Positions 28,074 through 35,472 of a stretch of 47,886 nt of DNA are shown here, one piece after another. The translations under genes and the position numbers were made by a program. Position 1 is the stretch's first letter, and each line of letters opens with the position of its first letter. The notes beneath the pieces were generated by a model. It saw only the letters and a program-made list of their open reading frames with translations. It did not search any database and was not told where the DNA came from. Source of the stretch: Bacteroidales bacterium. GTDB lineage: Bacteria > Bacteroidota > Bacteroidia > Bacteroidales > UBA932. The stretch lies in the NCBI GenBank assembly GCA_017428245.1, contig JAFRRF010000035.1, forward strand, positions 1-47,886, given 5' to 3'.

Positions 28074-29542
28074 AAAAGAGCATCTTTCCCTATTTGCCGC
28101 TGCTGCTCGCCGTGCTTGCGTGCACCGGCAATCCCGACCGCTTCGAGCAGGCCGGCCGGCAGCCGGACATTTATCCCGACTACATCGGCGTAACCGTGCC
28201 TTCCACCATCGCGCCCCTCAACTTTGACATCGACGGCGCAGAGAAGGTAATCGCTTTTGTCGAAGGTGCGGACGGGAAGACGGTCAAGACATCCGGAAAG
28301 AGTGCCAATTTCCCTGTAAAGGCATGGCACAGGCTGCTCGACGCATCCCGGGGCGGGACGGTCAAGGTCACGGCGTGCGGAAAGTTTGACGGGAAATGGG
28401 AGCGCTTCGATCCGTTCGAAATCCATGTCAGCGAAGACGCCATCGACTTCGGCATCGCATACCGGCCCATCGCACCGGGTTACCAGTCTTTCTCCCACAT
28501 CGGCATCTACGAAAGGGACCTGTCGTCGTTCGACGAGGTCTGCCTGATCGGCGGCAGGAACTTCGACGGCTGCGTCAACTGTCACTCTTTCAACCGCACC
28601 CGGCCCGAGTTCTTCAGCCTGCACGTGCGTGGCGAAAGAGGGGCGACTTTCATCATGAAGGACGGCAAGACCGCAGCCTACGACATGAAGACCGACTCCA
28701 CGCTGGCAGCCTGCGTATATCCGAGCTGGCATCCCGACGGGAGATTCATCGCCTACTCCACCAACATCAACCGGCAGGGTTTCCACCAGCGCCCCGACAA
28801 AGTGCTGGAGGTCTACGACCTCAAGTCAGACCTGCAGGTGTACGACACAGAGAAAAACGAGCTGATCACCTCGCCGGAGGTGAAGGTGGACGGCGTTAAC
28901 GAGAACATGCCGGCCTTCTCGGCCGACGGACGCGCCATTTACTTCACCTCCTGCACCGAACAGGAAATCCCCCGCAACGTGACGGAAGTCCGGTACAACC
29001 TCTGCCGCGTGGACTTCAACCCCGAGACGGGTGACATCGGGCACAAGGTGGATACGCTCGTTTTCGCCGAAGCGACCGGCAAGAGTGTTTCCTTCCCGAA
29101 ACCCTCCTATGACGGGCGATGGATCATGTACCAGCTGGCTGATTACGGCTGCTTCGGAGCCTGGCACCACGAATCGGACCTGTGGCTTCTCGACCTGCAG
29201 ACCGGAGAGACACGGCCGCTCGACGGGGTGAACAGCGACGACGCCGAGAGTGCACACAGCTGGAGTTCCAATTCCCGCTGGTTCGTCTTCGGCAGCCGGC
29301 GGGACGACGGGCTCCATACCAGGGCATACATATGCCATATAGATGCGGACGGTGTGTGCGCGAAACCTTTCATGCTGCCACAGAAGAGCCCGCGCGATTA
29401 TTACGACAGCAGCTTCCGGTCATACAACGTGCCGGAATTCGTCGCAGGCAAGGTCGATTTCAACGGCGTTGACGCCGTACGCCTGTATAACAGCGATAAC
29501 CGGACTAAAGTTGGTTTCCGATGGTCAGACTCCTCTTTATAA
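28070..29542 (+). CDS. PD40 beta-propeller lipoprotein with CxxCH motif, copy B
   Basis: The 490-residue paralogue of the lipoprotein at 24911 has lipobox AVLAC (Cys18), CVNCH at 168-172, and PD40 repeats (WHPDGRFIAYST, FSADGRAIYF, NSRWFVFGSRRDDG). Highly conserved blocks between the copies are TIAPLNF, VSEDAID, IGIYERDLSS, NCHSFN, LHVRG, RQGF, and the last 90 residues. The start overlaps the membrane-protein stop by 4 bp (ATGA), and the end overlaps the regulator start by 22 bp. It is probably anchored in a periplasm- or surface-facing membrane leaflet, paired with its own DUF6057-like partner. Function is unknown. Confidence 0.72.
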   Translation: MKKSIFPYLPLLLAVLACTGNPDRFEQAGRQPDIYPDYIGVTVPSTIAPLNFDIDGAEKVIAFVEGADGKTVKTSGKSANFPVKAWHRLLDASRGGTVKVTACGKFDGKWERFDPFEIHVSEDAIDFGIAYRPIAPGYQSFSHIGIYERDLSSFDEVCLIGGRNFDGCVNCHSFNRTRPEFFSLHVRGERGATFIMKDGKTAAYDMKTDSTLAACVYPSWHPDGRFIAYSTNINRQGFHQRPDKVLEVYDLKSDLQVYDTEKNELITSPEVKVDGVNENMPAFSADGRAIYFTSCTEQEIPRNVTEVRYNLCRVDFNPETGDIGHKVDTLVFAEATGKSVSFPKPSYDGRWIMYQLADYGCFGAWHHESDLWLLDLQTGETRPLDGVNSDDAESAHSWSSNSRWFVFGSRRDDGLHTRAYICHIDADGVCAKPFMLPQKSPRDYYDSSFRSYNVPEFVAGKVDFNGVDAVRLYNSDNRTKVGFRWSDSSL

Positions 29543-30681
29543 CCGATTTTACCGAATCGTTCGCATACGCCCTGCTGCGGGGCATCATCCGCTACTCCAA
29601 TGAGACCGGGCAGTGGGTGGTGTGCAGGATGCCTCCGGCCTACAAACGGAGTCTGGGCCTCGCAGGCGTCATCAAATGGGCGAAGAAATGGGGTGCCGAC
29701 GTGGTAATCGGCCAATTCGAGAAGTCCGACCCCGTGGAACAGTTCCGCCGCAATGGAATCGTGGCATTCGCCCAGGACTACAAGGCCAAGTTTGACAACA
29801 TTCCGAACATCACGGGCGACTACATCGAGACAGGCAGGATGGCGGCCAACCTCTATCTGCACAAAGGCTTCCGTAATTTCGCCTTTTTCGGATACCAGGA
29901 CGTCTGCTGGTCCGACGAACGCTGCGCCGGTTTCCGCCGGCGGATCGAGGAAGCCGGACTCGGCGACCATTTCTACGTTTACGACAAGCAGATCATTGAC
30001 AATCTCTGGTACTATGAGGCGGAGGATCTCAAGAAATGGCTGCTTTCTCTCCCGAAGCCTGTCGCCGTAATGGCGTGCGACGACAACCAGGGGAATGCGT
30101 TGATCGAAGCCTGCAACTCAGCCGGGGTGAAGATTCCGTCCGAACTTTCCATTATAGGTGTGGACAACGATGAGGTTATCTGCACGCTGTCCAATCCCAC
30201 GCTCTCGAGTATCATGGTTGACATCGAACAGGGCGGTTATGAGACCGCCCAGATGGCGGTCCGGATGATCCAGGACCCTTCCTTCAAAGGCAGCGACATC
30301 ACCCTCCAGCCAAAGCGTATCGTCCACCGGGTATCCACCTCCGCCTATGCCACGACCGACAAGGACGTGCTGACCGCGCTGCAGTTCATACGGCAGAACC
30401 TCAATAAGAAAATCACGGTCAGCGATGTGCTGGAGCAGGTTCCCCTCTCGCGTAGACTGCTGGAGGTCCGGTTCAAGAAAGTGCTCGGGGAATCCATCTA
30501 CCAGTACATCTCCAAACAACGGATCGGCCGCTTCTCGGAACTGCTCCTCGAAACCAACGACGCCATCCAGGAAATCGCCTACAATATGGGCGAAGATGAC
30601 GCTAAAAGTATCTGCCGAAGGTTCAAGGAGTTAAAAGGCTGTACCCCCTCGGAATGGCGCAGTCAAAAAAACGCAAATTGA
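29521..30681 (+). CDS. XylR-type transcriptional regulator (sugar-binding sensor plus AraC domain)
   Basis: The 386-residue cytoplasmic regulator has a LacI/GalR-like periplasmic-binding-protein fold at about 1-275 (VRLLFITDFTESFAYALLRG at the start; LSIIGVDNDEVICTLSNPTLSSI near 220) without a LacI helix-turn-helix. A C-terminal AraC-type two-HTH domain covers about 285-386 (VSDVLEQVPLSRRLLEVRFKK; IQEIAYNMGEDDAKSICRRFK). This is the order of E. coli XylR, which binds direct repeats and activates on sugar binding. It is last in the operon with the DUF6057/propeller genes. Operator site B overlaps its own stop codon. It is the likely activator of both operons; the effector is probably a breakdown product of the downstream glycan, not necessarily xylose. 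Confidence 0.88.
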   Translation: MVRLLFITDFTESFAYALLRGIIRYSNETGQWVVCRMPPAYKRSLGLAGVIKWAKKWGADVVIGQFEKSDPVEQFRRNGIVAFAQDYKAKFDNIPNITGDYIETGRMAANLYLHKGFRNFAFFGYQDVCWSDERCAGFRRRIEEAGLGDHFYVYDKQIIDNLWYYEAEDLKKWLLSLPKPVAVMACDDNQGNALIEACNSAGVKIPSELSIIGVDNDEVICTLSNPTLSSIMVDIEQGGYETAQMAVRMIQDPSFKGSDITLQPKRIVHRVSTSAYATTDKDVLTALQFIRQNLNKKITVSDVLEQVPLSRRLLEVRFKKVLGESIYQYISKQRIGRFSELLLETNDAIQEIAYNMGEDDAKSICRRFKELKGCTPSEWRSQKNAN

Positions 30682-30700
30682 GTATTTAAATACGCAAATT
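30672..30700 (+). promoter_or_regulatory. Putative XylR-type operator, site B
   Basis: Two identical direct repeats, CGCAAATT at 30672-30679 and 30693-30700, have the same 21-bp period as site A. The first repeat starts 55 bp and the second 34 bp before the -7 box (30727), again exactly as at site A. A palindrome, GTATTTAAATAC, lies between them. The site runs through the TGA stop of the regulator gene. Confidence 0.65.
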
Positions 30701-30726
30701 ACACGTTATTCTCCCTGTGTATTCAG

Positions 30727-30734
30727 TAATTTTG
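30727..30734 (+). promoter_or_regulatory. -7 box of the glycan-utilisation operon
   Basis: TAATTTTG is an exact TAnnTTTG match, 34 bp upstream of the ROK kinase ATG. The -33 position lacks TTTG, consistent with activation from site B. Confidence 0.6.
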
Positions 30735-30768
30735 TATTGCTGAAACTGCAACTTTTTGACTGAAAACT

Positions 30769-31599
30769 ATGAGATTAGGCATCGATATAGGAGGTACGAA
30801 CATTGTTTCCGGCCTGTTCTGTGAAGACGGTCAGCTCGTCCGCATCTCCTCCGTCCGCTCCTTTGCCAGGGACGCCTCCCTGGAAAGTACCCTTCAGTCG
30901 CTGCAGGACCGGATCGGGGAAACCCTCACACCCGAAGTCAAATCCATCGGCATCGGGGTACCTTCCGCCCTCGACCGTGAAACGGGCGTCGTCTACAACG
31001 CCGTCAACATACCGTCCTGGAAGAACGTGCCGCTCAAACAGATCCTGGAAACGCATTTCCACGTTCCTGTCAGTCTGAACAACGATGCAAATTGCTTCGC
31101 ACTCGGCGCCTACCGGCATTTCGCGGAACAGAAACCGCAGTCGCTTGTCGGTGTGACCCTGGGAACGGGCGTCGGCCTGGGCATCGTGATCGACGGAGAA
31201 CTCTACAACGGCCACAACACCGGCGCCGGCGAAATCGGCTGTATCCGATATCTGGACGCCGATCTGGAAACATATTGCAGTTCGCCTTTCTTCACCCGGA
31301 AAGGCACCACCTGCAAACTGGCCGCCGAGGCTGCGGTTCAGGGCGATCCGCAGGCGCTGGCGCTTTTCAATGAATTCGGCACCCACATCGGCAGCCTGGT
31401 TGCCACCATCCTCTACGCCTATGATCCCGAAATGCTCGTACTGGGCGGCGGTATCTCGAGGGCGTTCCCTTATTTCAAGGATAGCATGAAAACCTGCCTC
31501 GAAAAGGATTTCATTTATCCGGAATCATTAAAAAGAATCAAAATCCGTCAACTCGACAACGATGAAATCGCGCTTACCGGAGCGGCATTTTTACTATGA
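30769..31599 (+). CDS. ROK family sugar kinase
   Basis: The 276-residue cytoplasmic kinase has the ROK fold. The phosphate loop is GIDIGGTN (4-11), the catalytic segment is SLNNDANCFALG (Asp in NNDAN), then LGTGVGLGIVIDGELYNG, and the adenosine loop VLGGGIS is near the C-terminus. The usual zinc-binding CxCGxxGCxE is reduced to a single ETYCSS segment, as in many Bacteroidota ROK kinases. The likely substrate is the monosaccharide released by this locus (glucose, glucosamine, N-acetylmannosamine or similar). It is first gene of the operon and overlaps the GH2 gene by 4 bp (ATGA). Confidence 0.88.
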   Translation: MRLGIDIGGTNIVSGLFCEDGQLVRISSVRSFARDASLESTLQSLQDRIGETLTPEVKSIGIGVPSALDRETGVVYNAVNIPSWKNVPLKQILETHFHVPVSLNNDANCFALGAYRHFAEQKPQSLVGVTLGTGVGLGIVIDGELYNGHNTGAGEIGCIRYLDADLETYCSSPFFTRKGTTCKLAAEAAVQGDPQALALFNEFGTHIGSLVATILYAYDPEMLVLGGGISRAFPYFKDSMKTCLEKDFIYPESLKRIKIRQLDNDEIALTGAAFLL

Positions 31600-34124
31600 A
31601 AGTTTTTAGGTTAATGTTATTTTTGGTCATCGCCGTGATGGCGACGGCGAGCTGCGGCTCCTCCAGTGTCCGGCCGGGTGACAAGACGGCCCTTGGCGAC
31701 GGCTGGACACTGCAATGCGCGGATGGCGGACAGATATACCGCGCCACTGTACCTTCGACAGTGGCCGGAGTCCTCTATGCAAACGGCGTCATTACCGACA
31801 GCGACTTTCTGGATGACAACTACCGGAACATCGACAGGACACAGTTCGACAAGCCCTGGACTTACACGAAACAGTTTTCCGGGAAAGGGATGGCGGGAAA
31901 ACATGTTTTCCTCCAGTTTGACGGAATCGGCTACGCCGCCGACATATACCTTAACGGCACGAAACTCCGGGCGAAAGACACCACTTTCGGTGTCTTCAAC
32001 CGCTACACGCTGGATGTGACCGACTGCATCAGGCAGTCCAATAAACTGGAAGTCACGCTGGAAAGGGCCCGAAAGGGCGACCTCAACGTAGGTTACGTGG
32101 ACTGGAACCCCCGTCCGGTCGACGAAAGCATGGGTCTCTGGCGCGACGTGACCCTTTCCGTCACAGGCGACGTACGGATGAGCGACAGTTTCGTCCGCCC
32201 GCAGGTGCGTGAGGACCTGGCAGCAGCAGATATGGCCGTAAGCACCGTGCTCACCAATCTGACTGACCGGGAAACAGAAGCCCTGTTCAAGGGTTGTTTC
32301 GAAAACGGTTCTTTCGAGGTTCCCGTCCGTCTGGCGCCGAATGAAAGCCGGGAGATTGTCGTTACTTCCGCCGAAGCCCCGGTTCTCCACGTCGACAATC
32401 CGCGATTGTGGTGGTGCTCCGGTCTCGGCTCCCCCGAACTGTATCATATGGACCTTCAGGTCGAGTGCCGGAACAGCGGCATTTCCGATGCGGACGCCAT
32501 CACCTTCGGCATCCGGAACATCGAAGCCGGCCTCGACGAATACGGCCACAGGCAGTTCGTCCTGAACGGGCACAAGATCCTGATCAAGGGTGCCGGCTGG
32601 ACCGATGATATCTTCATGCGCGACACCCACGAAAGCATAGAGCGGCAGGTTTGTCTCGTAAAAGACATGAACCTCAATACGATCCGTTTCGAAAACATCT
32701 GGGGCAAAGACAGGTATGTCTACGACATGTGCGACAAATACGGCATCCTGGCCCTGGTGGGCTGGAGCTGCCAGTGGGAATGGGAAGACTATTGCGGTCT
32801 TCCCGAAACCGACGGCTTCGGCTGTATCGCCACGCCGGAGACCATGGACCTTGCTTTCTCCTATTTTGAAAACCAGGTCAAGTGGTTGCGCAACAACGTA
32901 TCGGTCATCGGCTGGATGACCGGAAGCGACCGGCTCCCCCATCCGGACCTGGAGCCCCGCTACCTCGAAGCCTACGCCCGGCTCGACTACAGACCGTACA
33001 TCGGATCGGCCAAAAGCCTGGTAAGCGAACTGTCAGGCCCCTCTGGCACTAAGATGGAAGGCCCCTACGAATACGTCGGGCCGGACTACTGGTATCTCGA
33101 CACCCGTTGCGGCGGTGCATTCGGATTCAATACCGAAACGGGTATCGGCGCCAATCTTCCCCAGATCGAGTCGCTCCGCAAAATGGTCTCAGAAGACAAG
33201 ATATGGCCCCCGGATGCCGCCATCGGCCGCCACGCCACTGCCTCCGGCTCCGCCATGAACAACACCCGCTATCTCGAAGCGACCATTGCAGGTCTTTACG
33301 GCGAAGCAGCAGACCTGGAAGATTTCGTCCGGAAAGGGCACGCCGTGGACTACGACGGAACGCGGGCCATGTTCGAGGCCTTCCGTGCCAATCTTCCCAG
33401 GACAACCGGAATCGTCCAGTGGATGCTCAATTCCGCATGGCCGTCGATCTATTGGCAGCTCTACGGCCACGACCTGGTGCCGACTGCCGGATATTACGGG
33501 ACGAAGAAAGCCTGCGAACCCGTGCAGCTCATCTATAATATCAAAGATGCCTGCGTCTACGCCGTCAACGAAACGGGCAATCCCGTTGCCGTCAAAGCTT
33601 CCTTCACGCTTCTCGATGCGGCCTCCAAACCCGTGGCTGCAGAAAGCAGGACGGTCACGGTCTCAGACCGGGAACCGCTCAAGGTCTTCAATCTGGCCCG
33701 GTACAGAAACAGGGATTCCTTCCTCGCCCTGAAGCTCGGGGATGCGGACGGGAAACCTTTGACCGACAATTTCTACTGCCTGCCGGCCCGTTGGAACACA
33801 TACGACTGGGCGAAGGCCAACTGGTACCTGACGCCAATAGTCAAATATGCCGACATGCGCTTCGTCACTCGCCTGCCTGCCGCCAATGTCCGTTTCGAGA
33901 CGGTCACGGACAATGACGGTTACCGGGTGACCGTCACCAATGACAGCGACGTGATCGCCTACCAGAATATCCTTACGCTCAAGGACGCGGCGGGCAACCT
34001 TATCGCCCCGGCTTACTGGAGCGACAATTTCTTCTCCCTGCTGCCCCACGAGACCAAAGAAGTGCTGTGCCGGACCGAAGGCGGCGCAACCGGAACCGTC
34101 GGACTCACCCACTGGAATCAATGA
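31596..34124 (+). CDS. GH2 family glycosidase, exo-beta-D-glucosaminidase-like lipoprotein
   Basis: The 842-residue product has a lipoprotein signal (Cys20 in ATASC), the GH2 jelly-roll (about 35-190, ending GLWRDVTLSV), an Ig-like domain, the TIM barrel (about 310-620) and C-terminal Ig-like domains. The barrel matches the CsxA/exo-glucosaminidase and mannosylglycoprotein endo-mannosidase branch of GH2: GPSGTKMEGPYEYVGPDYWY and the nucleophile Glu514 in FNTETG. The expected acid/base position is GSD (Asp445), which I recall as the residue used in the glucosaminidase branch instead of the usual NE. Activity on terminal beta-linked glucosamine or mannose residues is most likely. It overlaps both neighbours by 4 bp. 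Confidence 0.78.
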   Translation: MKVFRLMLFLVIAVMATASCGSSSVRPGDKTALGDGWTLQCADGGQIYRATVPSTVAGVLYANGVITDSDFLDDNYRNIDRTQFDKPWTYTKQFSGKGMAGKHVFLQFDGIGYAADIYLNGTKLRAKDTTFGVFNRYTLDVTDCIRQSNKLEVTLERARKGDLNVGYVDWNPRPVDESMGLWRDVTLSVTGDVRMSDSFVRPQVREDLAAADMAVSTVLTNLTDRETEALFKGCFENGSFEVPVRLAPNESREIVVTSAEAPVLHVDNPRLWWCSGLGSPELYHMDLQVECRNSGISDADAITFGIRNIEAGLDEYGHRQFVLNGHKILIKGAGWTDDIFMRDTHESIERQVCLVKDMNLNTIRFENIWGKDRYVYDMCDKYGILALVGWSCQWEWEDYCGLPETDGFGCIATPETMDLAFSYFENQVKWLRNNVSVIGWMTGSDRLPHPDLEPRYLEAYARLDYRPYIGSAKSLVSELSGPSGTKMEGPYEYVGPDYWYLDTRCGGAFGFNTETGIGANLPQIESLRKMVSEDKIWPPDAAIGRHATASGSAMNNTRYLEATIAGLYGEAADLEDFVRKGHAVDYDGTRAMFEAFRANLPRTTGIVQWMLNSAWPSIYWQLYGHDLVPTAGYYGTKKACEPVQLIYNIKDACVYAVNETGNPVAVKASFTLLDAASKPVAAESRTVTVSDREPLKVFNLARYRNRDSFLALKLGDADGKPLTDNFYCLPARWNTYDWAKANWYLTPIVKYADMRFVTRLPAANVRFETVTDNDGYRVTVTNDSDVIAYQNILTLKDAAGNLIAPAYWSDNFFSLLPHETKEVLCRTEGGATGTVGLTHWNQ

Positions 34125-35461
34125 AACGCCTCATGAAACGAACCCTCTTTCTCCTTGCCTGCCTGCTGGCCGTCATCCCGCTATTCGCCCAGGACGACGC
34201 CCGTGCCTTACTGCGGGAGAATCCTGAACGGCTTGCGAACATCCATCACAGCTATGAGCCGCCGGCAGCGATTGTCGACACCCCTGTTCCCGAAGGATAC
34301 GAACCCTTCTATATCAGCCACTACGGCCGTCACGGAAGCCGTTATCTGACTTCTATGCGCTCTGTCACCCGCGTCTCCAGCATCATGGATACTCTCGGCA
34401 TGCTGGGATATCTGACAGAAGAGGGCAAGGTCCTCCGCGACGAACTGGACAGCCTTGCCCGGTTCCACGAAGGCCAGTCAGGCAACCTGACCACCAGGGG
34501 AGGACTGGAACACCAGGGCATCTCCCAAAGGATGTACGACCGCTTCCCCGACCTTTTCCATCAGAAGGAACGCAACCGGGTCGTGGCCGTTTCAAGTTCA
34601 AGCCAGCGCTGCATCCAGAGTCTGGCCAATTTCTCTCTCGTTCTTTCCGGCAACGCACCGCAGCTTCATTTCACAGTTTATGCCGGCGAGCGTTTCATGA
34701 GGTACCTTGCTCCTGGCTCCAACATTCCCCTGAACGAATCGCACTTCACCATTTTCGACTCCGTTCTCGAGGAGCGGCTGGATCCGTCCAGGATCATGAA
34801 CGCCTGGTTCACCGATCCGTGGTTCGCCGCACAGAACATGGGCAGCTACAAAGTCCGCAACTTCATCTACGATGTTTTCTATGCGGCAAATATCCTCCAG
34901 TGCCTGAACATGGATTACGACGTACCCGACATTTACCGGCACTTTACGGAAGATGAACTTTACACGCTCTGGTATGTCGACGACATCGCCAATTACAACT
35001 ACTTCGCCAATACCGTGGAGAATCTCAACCGCTACGACATCACCGGACAGCGGGTCCTGGTCGATATCGTGGAAAAAGCCGACGAGGCTGTCGCCGGCAA
35101 CGACATCGCGGCCAACTTCCGCTTCGGCCATGACTCGGGACTGATGTCGCTCTGGACCTTCCTCCGCATGGAGGGGTGCGAGACACCCGGGCATATGGCC
35201 GAAGGGCCCGACCTGGGCTGGTACTGTTTCCGGGAAATGCCGATGGGTTCCAACCTGCAGATGGTATTCTACAAGAACAAGGCGGGCGATGTGATCGTCA
35301 AAATACTGCGCAATGAAGCCGAGACCGTCATTCCTTCACTCAAACCCTGGAAAGGGCCTTATTATAAATGGAAAGACCTGCGTGCACATTTCGGAAAGCT
35401 GCTGGCCATCGATTTACCCAAAGACAATCATTATAATCAAATCTATCCATATAACCTATAA
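34121..35461 (+). CDS. Histidine acid phosphatase (MINPP/phytase-like)
   Basis: The 446-residue secreted phosphatase has a signal peptide (about 1-23, ending PLFAQ). The nucleophile motif is SHYGRHGSRY (Arg70-His71-Gly72-x-Arg74), and the proton-donor motif is FGHDSG (His337-Asp338), as in branch-2 histidine phosphatases that include phytases and multiple inositol polyphosphate phosphatases. It probably strips phosphate from sugar or inositol phosphates in the periplasm or at the surface. The start ATG at 34121 overlaps the GH2 stop; an upstream in-frame codon would lie within the GH2 gene. It stands just before susC, with an 11-bp gap. Confidence 0.85.
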   Translation: MKRLMKRTLFLLACLLAVIPLFAQDDARALLRENPERLANIHHSYEPPAAIVDTPVPEGYEPFYISHYGRHGSRYLTSMRSVTRVSSIMDTLGMLGYLTEEGKVLRDELDSLARFHEGQSGNLTTRGGLEHQGISQRMYDRFPDLFHQKERNRVVAVSSSSQRCIQSLANFSLVLSGNAPQLHFTVYAGERFMRYLAPGSNIPLNESHFTIFDSVLEERLDPSRIMNAWFTDPWFAAQNMGSYKVRNFIYDVFYAANILQCLNMDYDVPDIYRHFTEDELYTLWYVDDIANYNYFANTVENLNRYDITGQRVLVDIVEKADEAVAGNDIAANFRFGHDSGLMSLWTFLRMEGCETPGHMAEGPDLGWYCFREMPMGSNLQMVFYKNKAGDVIVKILRNEAETVIPSLKPWKGPYYKWKDLRAHFGKLLAIDLPKDNHYNQIYPYNL

Positions 35462-35472
35462 ACAAACTCCTT

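Noticed and set aside
31617..32942. A 441-codon minus-strand frame inside the GH2 gene.
   Set aside because: It has no domain and is fully inside a well-supported GH2 enzyme; similar shadows occur through all GC-rich genes here.
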